A stretch of DNA of 36,186 bases from NCBI GenBank assembly GCA_016787525.1, contig JAEUUP010000167.1, forward strand, positions 1 through 36,186. The letters are read 5' to 3'. Below, in pieces: positions 8,128 through 15,903 of the stretch. The notes under the pieces were generated by a model. The model did no database searches, was not told the origin of the DNA, and saw only the letters and a list, made by a program, of their open reading frames with translations. Made by a program: the position numbers and the translations under genes. The stretch is from Saprospiraceae bacterium. Lineage in GTDB: Bacteria > Bacteroidota > Bacteroidia > Chitinophagales > Saprospiraceae. The first letter of the stretch is position 1. Every line of letters begins with the position of its first letter.

Positions 8128-9771
8128 ATGAAAAAGCTTTTTGCCATTCTCATCTATTGTTTTTTAATTGTTTCCATATCGAAAGCCCAAATAACGGTTT
8201 CAGATTGGCAGTCGGACTTGCGTTTTTTGCAAACCACTGTCCACAACGACTACTCTTTTTTGTTCAAAAAAGTAGCAGCTAAAACCTTCGACGATGAAGT
8301 TGAAAAACTGTACAAAGCTATTCCTTCATTGCAGCCGCATGAAATTGTGACGGGTTTTAGTCGGATCGTCGCCTTGTTCCAATATGGGCATACCGATGTG
8401 TATTTTGACAATAAAATAGTGCCTTTTCATCGCTTACCTGTCAATTTTTATCAATTCAGTGATGGTATTTATCTCCAAGCCGTCACACGTGACTATCCAC
8501 AAGCCTTGGGTGCGAAGGTTCTGAAAATAGGCGATATGCCGATAAACGATGTGTTAAAGGCGATTTATCCTGTAGTGCCTTCCGAAAACGATCAGTATTT
8601 CAAGAGCCATGCGTCTTATTATTTGCGTATTCCCGAAATCCTTCATGCTCAGAAAGTGATTCCAATTTTGACTAATAAAATCAAATTCACTTTGGAAAAA
8701 GACGGTAAAGTCTTCGAGCAGATTTTTGAAGCCAAAGAATCCTACAAAACGACCCCTCAGTATGGCTATATCCAAGCTGACAGTCTTTGGCTCGATGCAC
8801 GGTCGGGCGACAAAACGCCTTTGTACTTGAAACATTTGGACAAAATCTATTTTTATGAGTATCTGCCCGAAAGCAAAACAGTGTACGTGCGGCACAGTCA
8901 AATCCAAGACGATCCTTCGGAAGCCATTCCTGCTTTTTACGCTCGGGTATTTGATTTTATTGAAAAAAACGATGTAGAAAAACTGGTTTTAGATGTGCGT
9001 TTGAATGGTGGCGGCAATAATTATAAGAACAAACCCATCGTCACAGGCATCATCAAATCCAAAATCAATCAAAAAGGGCGAGTGTTCGTGATTTTAGGGC
9101 GACGGACTTTTTCGGCTTGTCAGAATTTGGTGAATGAGCTGCACAACTATACAAATGCCATTTTTGTCGGAGAACCCACAAGTGAAAACATCAATTTTTA
9201 TGGTGATAATCGCCGTATAGAACTGCCAAAATCTAAACTGGGTGTTGCACTATCTTTTGCATGGTGGCAAGACAAACCGCAATGGGAAAATGACGATTGG
9301 CTCGCGCCCAATATCGCTGCTGAAATGTCTTTTGAAGACTATCGCAGCAATCGCGACCCGATTCTGGACACAGCACTCCAATTTGCGGATAAAGATTTTG
9401 TGACAGACCCAATGGGGCATTTGCGGGAATTGTTCCAGTCGGGTAAAATGACGCTGATTGAATCTGAAACCATGCGGCTCTCGAAAGATACCCGCTACCG
9501 TTTCTACAATTTGGAAGGCAAGTTGATTCAAGCGGGGAAAGACTTGGTCATTCGCAATCAGATGCAAAATGCGCTCTATGTTTTTGAACTTGCCACCAAA
9601 GCGTATCCACAATCGGCGGACACATGGTTGGCTTTGGCTTCTGGTTTTGAACAAGCCAAACAAACTGAAAAAGCCATCACAGCTTATCAAAAAACAGCAG
9701 AAATAGGCGCGAAAACCCCCGTTGGTGAACAAGCTCTTCAAAAATTGAAGGCTTTGAAGGGTGGAAAATAA
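8128..9771 (+). CDS. S41-family peptidase-like protein with C-terminal TPRs
   Basis: A 547-aa protein with signal peptide MKKLFAILIYCFLIVSISKA, so periplasmic or outer-membrane associated. Residues about 25-100 resemble the helical cap of tail-specific proteases; 105-145 (ALGAKVLKIGDMPINDVL) is PDZ-like; 285-395 is the S41 core with LVLDVRLNGGGNN and the probable nucleophile S329 in TFSACQN. The usual catalytic lysine is not obvious, so activity is uncertain. Residues about 475-540 form TPR-like helices (ALYVFELATKAYPQSADTW and AITAYQKTAEIG). S41 domains with TPR tails are frequent in Bacteroidota, often as orphan secreted peptidases. The gene is followed two bases later by an inverted motif pair. 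The motif copy at 8753 encodes P-Q-Y. Confidence 0.85.
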   Translation: MKKLFAILIYCFLIVSISKAQITVSDWQSDLRFLQTTVHNDYSFLFKKVAAKTFDDEVEKLYKAIPSLQPHEIVTGFSRIVALFQYGHTDVYFDNKIVPFHRLPVNFYQFSDGIYLQAVTRDYPQALGAKVLKIGDMPINDVLKAIYPVVPSENDQYFKSHASYYLRIPEILHAQKVIPILTNKIKFTLEKDGKVFEQIFEAKESYKTTPQYGYIQADSLWLDARSGDKTPLYLKHLDKIYFYEYLPESKTVYVRHSQIQDDPSEAIPAFYARVFDFIEKNDVEKLVLDVRLNGGGNNYKNKPIVTGIIKSKINQKGRVFVILGRRTFSACQNLVNELHNYTNAIFVGEPTSENINFYGDNRRIELPKSKLGVALSFAWWQDKPQWENDDWLAPNIAAEMSFEDYRSNRDPILDTALQFADKDFVTDPMGHLRELFQSGKMTLIESETMRLSKDTRYRFYNLEGKLIQAGKDLVIRNQMQNALYVFELATKAYPQSADTWLALASGFEQAKQTEKAITAYQKTAEIGAKTPVGEQALQKLKALKGGK

Positions 9772-9772
9772 A

Positions 9773-9820
9773 AAAATACTGAGGGGGTGTTTTTTAGGCA
9801 AAGCACCCCCTCAGTATTTT
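9773..9820 (+). terminator. Inverted pair of the 10-mer motif forming a hairpin (probable terminator)
   Basis: Arms 9773-9789 and 9804-9820 are perfectly complementary over 17 bp and each carries one exact 10-mer motif (9777-9786 and 9807-9816). The loop is 14 nt and the right arm ends in TTTT. It begins immediately after the TAA of the S41-like gene. Inverted uptake sequences acting as terminators are well known in Neisseria and Haemophilus; here the function is inferred from position and structure. Confidence 0.75.
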
Positions 9821-9910
9821 CGACAAGTTTACTCATTTTCAACATAAAAAAGCAGGATTTGACAAATGCTCAAACAGGTAAGCGTTTTTCTTTGTGGCAA
9901 AAACGAAGCA

Positions 9911-12403
9911 ATGAAAAATATCTTTCTTTTATTATCTTTTTTTCTTTTGAGTGTTGCTGCTTTCAGCCAAAACATCAAACGCAAAGGTGGTTTGGGCATT
10001 GGTTTTTATCAAAATATGGCGGATAGTTTGGTAAAAAGATTGGACTACAAACAAGGCGCAATCGTCCAATTTGTCAATCCCAATACAACGGCGGCTCTTC
10101 TCGGCTTGCAAAAAGACGATATTATTCTGAAAATCAATGGTGTTGCCATTGTCAAACCCAACGAAGTTGTCAGAGAGGCTGCCAAACTGAGGGGTAAAGA
10201 CCCTGTGATTGTAGAGATTTTGAGACAACAAAGAAATCAGACTTTGACGGGTGTTGTCGTCGAAAAACCTAAGGAAACGAGTGCCACTGCCGATGTGATT
10301 TATGGCGAAATGCCCTATAAAAACGGCTATGTCAGAACCATTTATAAAACATTGAAAGGCAAAAAGCCACTTGGGACCGTCTATTTCCTACAAGGTTTGC
10401 CCTGCTATTCGTTGGATAATATGACTGAATTGGATAAAACCAAACAAGCCATTGATGCAATGGTGGACAGAGGCTATGCGGTTTTCAGAATGGAAAAAGG
10501 GGATATGGGCGACAACTTCAATACACCACCTTGCGCCCCTATGGGCTTTTTTGAAGAACTTGCCATGTATGAAGCAGGTTATCAGCATCTATTGACTCTT
10601 CCACAAGTAGATAAATCGTCTCTTTTTTTATTTGGTCATTCGATGGGTGGCATCACAGCACCTTTGTTGGCACAAAGGTTTCAACCGCGAGGCGTTGTGG
10701 TGTATGGTACTGTTTTTAAGCCTTGGCTGGAGTATCTGTGTGATGCCTACATCAAACAAAGTGTCATGCAAGGTGAAGACTATGTAGCTTTGAGAGAGGA
10801 ATTGGAAAAGGCAAAGCCGTATTTGTACGATTATTTTTATAAAAATACGTCACTTGAAGAGGTCGTCAAAGATCCTAAAGGCTTATCGGCTTTTCAAAGT
10901 ATTCTCGGTTATATCCCCGAATTGAAAATTTTTAATTCAGGCAGAAGCCCCTTGTGTTATAAAGAACTCAATGCCAGCAATGTGGCGGGTGCTTGGGGTC
11001 AGTATCAAAATCATGTCTTAGCTATTTATGGCGAATGTGATTTGAATGCCATTGATTCAAGTGACCATGTGGCGTTAATCAACCTCATCAATACCAATAA
11101 TGCTGGTAATGGTACATTTTGGCTGGCACCCAAAACCACTCATACATTCGAGGAGATTGGTACAATGCAAGAGTTTTTACAACTTTTTTCCAATCAACAA
11201 AGCTACCAACAATATGCCTCTAAACGATTCAATCCAAAAGTGTTCGATTATACCTGTAATTGGATGACTAAAACCCTTCAAAAACCAGTTAAAGAAAAAA
11301 TCGAAGCTTTGTATGAAGATGCCAGCGATAATTTGCCCGATTTGGGCGCAAGAAAAGCCAGTATGGACGTGCGAGCCGTGGATATTGACACGGACGGTGA
11401 TTTGGACATTGTTCTCGCCAATGAATTTCAACCGAATAGTATTCTGATAAATGATGGCAAAGGACATTTCACAGACGAGTCAGCTGAACGATTGCCGCAA
11501 GTGATACACGATAGCGAAGATATTGCCATTGCTGATTTCAATGGCGATGGTCTTTTGGATATGGTTTTTTGTAGCGAAGACGACAAGGTGCATGAATATT
11601 ATCTGAACAAAGGAAAGGGCTACTTTGAGACCGCTCCTTTCAAGTTACCTGATTCGGAGGCAAATGCCGTTATCGCAATAGATGTCAACAATGATAAAAA
11701 AACTGACCTCGTGTTTGGCAATAATGGCAAAAATACGGTGCTGATTAACAAAGGGGATGGTACGTTCATTGTCGAAAACAATAGATTGCCCGATATTGCC
11801 AAAGTGACTCAAGACTTAGCTGCTGTGGATGTGGACGGCGATGGTGATTTGGATATTTTTGAAGCCAATGAAGATGGTAATCTTTTGCTTCTGAACAATG
11901 GCAAAGGTTTTTTCAGCGATGCAACCAAGACTCATTTGCCTGACGACTCCAATATCGAATCTCGAAAAGCGAGTTTTGCCGATGTGGATAAAGATGGCGA
12001 TTTAGACCTTTTTTTATCGAATGTGCGCTTCCGAGAAGGGAAGGACATACAGAACAGGTTGTATATCAACAATGGTAAAGGCAAATTTACAAACGAAACG
12101 GAACGGCGGTTGCCCAAAGACCAAGACCATACCATAGATGCCATTTTTGAAGATGTTGACCAAGATGGCGATGTGGATATTGTCGTTGCCAATGTGTTTG
12201 GTGGGTCTATAAAAGTGTATGCGAACAATGGAAAAGGCGAGTTTACAGACGTGTCAAATGCAATTTTGGGAAAAACATACGTCCGTGATGCACTCGGTGT
12301 CGTTGCTGCTGATTTGAATGGTGATGGTAAAAAGGATTTGTATATCTGCGATAGATTTAATCCGAATCAGAATAAAAAAGATTTACTTCTCTTGAAGCGA
12401 TAG
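9911..12403 (+). CDS. Exported PDZ / alpha-beta hydrolase / FG-GAP (VCBS) repeat protein
   Basis: An 830-aa protein. The start at 9911 (MKNIFLLLSFFLLSVAAFSQ) gives a signal peptide; an ATG 15 codons earlier would place a cysteine-bearing, lysine-rich lead in front and is less likely. Residues about 25-115 are a PDZ-like domain (AALLGLQKDDIILKINGV). About 130-430 is an alpha/beta hydrolase with nucleophile motif GHSMGG (242-247) and a possible late histidine in TTHTFEE. About 475-820 contain seven calcium-loop repeats of FG-GAP/VCBS type (DTDGDLD, DFNGDGLLD, DVDGDGDLD, DVDQDGDVD and others). It probably hydrolyses an ester or peptide outside the cytoplasm, with the beta-propeller binding a partner or surface. 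No sorting domain is present. A one-mismatch motif copy is at 10185. Confidence 0.85.
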   Translation: MKNIFLLLSFFLLSVAAFSQNIKRKGGLGIGFYQNMADSLVKRLDYKQGAIVQFVNPNTTAALLGLQKDDIILKINGVAIVKPNEVVREAAKLRGKDPVIVEILRQQRNQTLTGVVVEKPKETSATADVIYGEMPYKNGYVRTIYKTLKGKKPLGTVYFLQGLPCYSLDNMTELDKTKQAIDAMVDRGYAVFRMEKGDMGDNFNTPPCAPMGFFEELAMYEAGYQHLLTLPQVDKSSLFLFGHSMGGITAPLLAQRFQPRGVVVYGTVFKPWLEYLCDAYIKQSVMQGEDYVALREELEKAKPYLYDYFYKNTSLEEVVKDPKGLSAFQSILGYIPELKIFNSGRSPLCYKELNASNVAGAWGQYQNHVLAIYGECDLNAIDSSDHVALINLINTNNAGNGTFWLAPKTTHTFEEIGTMQEFLQLFSNQQSYQQYASKRFNPKVFDYTCNWMTKTLQKPVKEKIEALYEDASDNLPDLGARKASMDVRAVDIDTDGDLDIVLANEFQPNSILINDGKGHFTDESAERLPQVIHDSEDIAIADFNGDGLLDMVFCSEDDKVHEYYLNKGKGYFETAPFKLPDSEANAVIAIDVNNDKKTDLVFGNNGKNTVLINKGDGTFIVENNRLPDIAKVTQDLAAVDVDGDGDLDIFEANEDGNLLLLNNGKGFFSDATKTHLPDDSNIESRKASFADVDKDGDLDLFLSNVRFREGKDIQNRLYINNGKGKFTNETERRLPKDQDHTIDAIFEDVDQDGDVDIVVANVFGGSIKVYANNGKGEFTDVSNAILGKTYVRDALGVVAADLNGDGKKDLYICDRFNPNQNKKDLLLLKR

Positions 12404-12445
12404 CTTTTCAGATGGTGTAAAAAGCGTACAATAAAAAGAATCTAT

Positions 12446-12545
12446 CAGACCGAAGTTCATTTTTCAATCGCTTGCGATTGAAAAATGAACTTCGGTCTGA
12501 AAAAATAATTTCGTAGTACGTCTTTTTTGCATTGCAAAAAACAGT
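12446..12545 (-). repeat. Modular hairpin element C between convergent genes
   Basis: 12446-12471 pairs perfectly with 12474-12499 (26-bp stem, 2-nt loop). Next to it, read on the minus strand, is ACTG followed by the small hairpin TTTTTTGC-aat-GCAAAAAA and GACGTAC (12516-12545). This is the order found in A1, A2 and the element at 36077: ACTG, 8-bp stem with 3-nt loop, G(A/G)CGTAC, then a long hairpin of unrelated sequence. It lies between the stop codons of two convergent genes and may act as a bidirectional terminator. Confidence 0.75.
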
Positions 12546-12590
12546 CAGTAATTGTCATTTCAAGTTTTAAAACAGTTTCTTAGGTTTTCA

Positions 12591-14882
12591 CTAAAAATGA
12601 AACGTTGCTGCCACACTTGGTAATATCGGTAACTGATTAACACGCGTGTATTTGACACGGTCGAAGTAGAAAATATTCTCACGATTGTACGCATTTGTTG
12701 CACTGGCAACGATGTCTAAACCCACATACTTGGTGAATTTAATGGCTTTCTTAACAGACATATCCAAACGGTGATAATCTGGCAATCTGCCGCCATTTCT
12801 CTTCGATGAATAAATGATACCTAAATCAGGATTGCCCGTCAACACGTTGGTGTTGACCCCCTCAGTAAATGGAAACTTGGTATAGAAACCAACCGTTTGT
12901 GTGAATGGGAAACCACTACCAAAATTCCAACGTAACGATGCTTCCCATGAATTGTTTTCGCCCCACATATAGGTCGCTACGAGATTGATGTTGTTTCTTC
13001 TATCAAAATTGGTCGGATATGAAAGTTTAGTATCTCCATCAAATCTCGTTACGTAGGCATGTGAGAATGTTCCCCAAAAACTCCAGTGTTTATCGGCATA
13101 TTTGCTTGAAAAGTCTATACCATAAGCATCGCCTGTTTCGGTTATGTAATTGGGGTCTGTGAGTTTTGTTTTTGTTCTGTTGATGTCAATCAATTGATTG
13201 AACTTTTTGTAATAACCTTCCACGTTTAAATCCCACCGTTTCGACAAATCTACTTCAAAACCACCGATGATGTGCATTGCTTTTTGTAATCTTGACGACA
13301 CTGCCGCCGTGCGGTCGGGGTTCAAAAGCTTTTCTTCTGGACCACTGATATAACCTACAAAAAGATTGACAATATCCTTTTCACTCACGGTCGAAATTAA
13401 GTTTTGTGAAAACAAACCGCCCGAAAATTTGAAACGAAACTTATCTGATGCGTTCAATTTTGCTGCAAAACGGGGTTCAAAGGTCGTTTCACCCAAAGCA
13501 TTATAATTGTGTATGTGCAAACTGGGTTCGATAACCAATCTGTTCAGCGATTTGCGGTATTTGACAAAGCCAGCGAGTTCGGTTGTATTTTCGTTTTGTT
13601 TGAAATCAAAACCCAATGGATTGCGAAAACCCAAATCTGTCGTGAATCCACTGATTTCGACACCATATTTTAACTCACTTTGATTGCCAAAAACCGTAAA
13701 ATCCAAACCTGCAGCAAAACTATTTACGCCACTTGTGCGTGGTGTGGGGTCTGTTTCGAGCAATGAAATATTATAATTAGATGCTGTCACCGAGCCGCCC
13801 ACCAACATCTTCAAACCCGCAGGCACAAGTTGAAAGTTTGCGCCATAACCTCTCGTTTTCCAATTCAAATCGGCAATACTTGGATAGTTGACCCCGTCTG
13901 TGAAATTAAAACCAAAGATATTCAAACGACTACCACCGGAAGCAACCAACGACACTTTGCCATAAAAGTCTTGGTAGTCGAAAGGCAAACCTGTTGAATC
14001 CTTACGAGCATAATCATAAAGCGTTTTGGACGTTTGTGGCAACAAAGACTTTTTGCCAGTCAAGATAAAAGACACACTTGGGCCGCCTTCATTTTTCAGT
14101 TTCACGAGAGGACCTTCCACCAAAACCTTAGTTTGGAACGGACTGCCGCTGACCAAGCCCGAAAAGCGCGTTTTGTTCCCTTCACGTGTTTTGATGTCCA
14201 CCACAGCGGAGATTCTGCCACCGTATTCGGCACTAAAACCACCCGTCAGTACATCAACCGAACGAATAGCTTCCGTTTCAAAAACAGAGAAAAAGCCAAT
14301 GGAGTGAAATGGATTGTAAATCGTCATACCATCGAGCAAGATTTTATTCTGTACAGGCGAACCACCGCGAATATAAATCTGTCCACCCTGGTCACCCGTC
14401 GTCAAAACGCCAGGAACGACGGTTAGGTACTGTGCAATATCGGGTTCACCACCCGTAGAAGGCAGTGATTTGATTTCTTTCTGAGTGATGGTCAGTTTGG
14501 AAACAAGTGTGGTGGTGCGAGCCGCTTCTTTTTTGCCCGAAATCTCGACCACATCGAGCGACTTAGCTGCTTCATTGAGATAAAAGCTTTTGTAAACGAT
14601 TTCACCTTCGCGAACAGAGAATTTTGTTTCGATACTGTCATAACCAATAAACGAGATGAACAACGTATAGTCACCTGCTTTGACATTAGAAATCTGATAA
14701 AACCCATTAATGTCAGTTGTTGCACCTTGAATCGTACCCCTCAGTACAACATTCGCAAAAGGCACAGGCTGCCCCCCGTTTTTATCGTAAATATTGCCGC
14801 GAATGATGGCATTACTTTTTTGACCAAATGACAGGGTTATTACAAAAAGGAAAAGTAGAATTAGTGTTAATACTTTTTTCAT
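12591..14882 (-). CDS. TonB-dependent outer-membrane receptor with carboxypeptidase-regulatory-like N-domain
   Basis: A 763-aa outer-membrane beta-barrel. The start at 14882 (MKKVLTLILLFLFVITLSFG) gives a signal peptide directly before the mature region; the frame stays open 30 codons further upstream but that would prepend a second hydrophobic stretch. Residues about 25-110 are a CarboxypepD_reg-like beta-sandwich (GNIYDKNGGQPVPFANVVL), about 125-240 the plug (IYIRGGSPVQNKILLDG; GGFSAEYGGRISAVVDIKT), and the rest the barrel ending in phenylalanine (AATFHF), the usual assembly signal. It lacks SusC-type features and no SusD is adjacent, so the ligand is unknown. Energy may come from the ExbB/ExbD/TonB-like cluster at 24.4-27.2 kb. 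Motif copies at 12858 (T-E-G) and 14737 (L-R-G). Confidence 0.92.
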   Translation of the reverse strand: MKKVLTLILLFLFVITLSFGQKSNAIIRGNIYDKNGGQPVPFANVVLRGTIQGATTDINGFYQISNVKAGDYTLFISFIGYDSIETKFSVREGEIVYKSFYLNEAAKSLDVVEISGKKEAARTTTLVSKLTITQKEIKSLPSTGGEPDIAQYLTVVPGVLTTGDQGGQIYIRGGSPVQNKILLDGMTIYNPFHSIGFFSVFETEAIRSVDVLTGGFSAEYGGRISAVVDIKTREGNKTRFSGLVSGSPFQTKVLVEGPLVKLKNEGGPSVSFILTGKKSLLPQTSKTLYDYARKDSTGLPFDYQDFYGKVSLVASGGSRLNIFGFNFTDGVNYPSIADLNWKTRGYGANFQLVPAGLKMLVGGSVTASNYNISLLETDPTPRTSGVNSFAAGLDFTVFGNQSELKYGVEISGFTTDLGFRNPLGFDFKQNENTTELAGFVKYRKSLNRLVIEPSLHIHNYNALGETTFEPRFAAKLNASDKFRFKFSGGLFSQNLISTVSEKDIVNLFVGYISGPEEKLLNPDRTAAVSSRLQKAMHIIGGFEVDLSKRWDLNVEGYYKKFNQLIDINRTKTKLTDPNYITETGDAYGIDFSSKYADKHWSFWGTFSHAYVTRFDGDTKLSYPTNFDRRNNINLVATYMWGENNSWEASLRWNFGSGFPFTQTVGFYTKFPFTEGVNTNVLTGNPDLGIIYSSKRNGGRLPDYHRLDMSVKKAIKFTKYVGLDIVASATNAYNRENIFYFDRVKYTRVNQLPILPSVAATFHF

Positions 14883-15000
14883 GCGTTGAGATTGATGAGA
14901 GAAAAGGATTTCTGTAAAAAAACACGCAAAACTAAGAAAAAGCAACAAGCTGAACGTAACAACCCGATTCATTTGTCCGAATTTTTACGACTCATGGCTA

Positions 15001-15230
15001 AGAAACTGTTTTAACGTGAGTTCGGATGTTTAAACGTGCGACCTCTCTGAGGACGTTTAGGTGTTTCTTTCCACCTTTTCTACAAATATGCGCTGCTTAA
15101 CAGCATCGTTTAGGTACAGAATGATGCCGTTAGGCATCACATATTTGTAGAAAAACAACCCTAATTTGTTTTTCTGACCTCGTTAGAGGTCGCACATTTA
15201 AATATCCGAACTCACGTTAAAACAGTTTCT
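15001..15230. mobile_element. Foldback element with 45-bp terminal inverted repeats
   Basis: 15001-15045 (starting AGAAACTGTTTTAACGTGAG) is the inverse of 15186-15230 with two mismatches in 45. The interior carries a second foldback whose arms contain CTACAAATATG and CATATTTGTAG. No reading frame of note. Part of the right arm recurs at 15677-15713, so this is a repeated family. Probably a non-autonomous element; no transposase is nearby. Confidence 0.7.
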
Positions 15231-15500
15231 AAAGACTTCGTCAAAACAGTCGAAGAACGCTCGAACTTTCGACTGAACTCGAACAAAACAGTCGAAGAAC
15301 GCTCGAACTTTCGACTGAATTCGAACAAAACAGTCGAAGAACGCTCGAACTTTCGACTGAATTCGAACGAAAATGAGGTCGGAAACGCGCATGAGGGTTG
15401 TTTTTCTACAAATATGTGATGCCTAAGGACATCATTCTGTGCCAAAACGATGCTGTTAGGCAGCGCATATTTGTATAAAAGATGAAAATAAACACCTAAG
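15049..15500. repeat. Large inverted repeat enclosing the 42-bp tandem repeats
   Basis: The segment at about 15049-15180 reappears in inverse orientation at about 15376-15500, sharing ATATTTGTAG, the words ATCATTCTGT and CGATGCTGTTA, and GGTTGTTTTTCTAC. Several positions differ, so the copies are not recent. Between them lie the right arm of the preceding element and three 42-bp tandem repeats. The layout suggests one element inserted into, or duplicated around, another. Confidence 0.6.
15243..15368. repeat. Three tandem 42-bp repeats, each able to fold
   Basis: Units start at 15243, 15285 and 15327 (AAAACAGTCGAAGAACG...), nearly identical. In each, CAGTCGAA pairs with TTTCGACTG 12 nt later, giving a short hairpin per unit. 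Because 42 is a multiple of three, two frames stay open through them, but the resulting peptides are pure repeats without a start context or homologous feel and I do not call a gene. Confidence 0.85.
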
Positions 15501-15524
15501 TAACGAGTAAGTAATAATGTGGTT

Positions 15525-15662
15525 AAAGCTATAGGTATCCGATACAGAAATTTGAATCGTTTTCTACTTTTTTTTCAAAAAAAGTAGAAAACGATTCAAA
15601 TTTCTGTATCGGATACCTGCGCTTGAAAAGACAGTTTGACCAAGTTATTATTTACTGGTTAC
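15525..15662. repeat. Dispersed long-palindrome element, copy 1
   Basis: 15534-15617 is an almost perfect palindrome (about 41-bp arms, GGTATCCGATACAG ... CTGTATCGGATACC) centred on a T8-C-A7 run. It is flanked by AAAGCTATA before and about 45 bp after it (GACAGTTTGACCAAG ... ACTGGTTAC). Copy 2 lies at 30451-30589 with the same flanks. The differences between the copies occur as pairs on both arms, preserving base pairing. Confidence 0.85.
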
Positions 15663-15676
15663 TAAATGACCTCAAA

Positions 15677-15713
15677 GAGGTCGCATGTTTAAATATTCGA
15701 ACTCACGTTAAAA
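15677..15713. repeat. Partial third copy of the 45-bp terminal repeat
   Basis: GAGGTCGCATGTTTAAATAT followed by TCGAACTCACGTTAAAA matches the right arm at 15186-15222 with two differences. It directly follows the palindrome element, pointing to repeated insertion in this 1-kb gap. Confidence 0.7.
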
Positions 15714-15833
15714 AAACAAAAGGACATTTCGACCGAAACCGAAACGCCCTTTGCATCGCAATTAACTCTGACAGTAATTCTTTATTTAAATTTGAAGTAC
15801 AAAAGATAAACTATGGAAGATAAAAGATGAAAA

Positions 15834-15843
15834 TACTGAGGGG
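15834..15843 (-). repeat. 10-mer motif, intergenic copy (minus orientation)
   Basis: Exact TACTGAGGGG on the plus strand, 61 bp beyond the stop codon of the large adhesin gene. It is embedded in a run of GAAGATAAAAGATGAAA-like and TTTCATATTTTATCTTTC-like complementary words that could fold around it. Confidence 0.8.
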
Positions 15844-15903
15844 ACCTTTCATATTTTATCTTTCCTGTCTCATATTCTATACTTCATCTTTCACATTTCA
15901 TAT

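Noticed and set aside
15198-15445. Small protein genes across the 42-bp repeats (minus strand)
   Set aside because: The frames are open only because 42 is a multiple of three; several frames give repeats, none with recognisable features or a plausible start.
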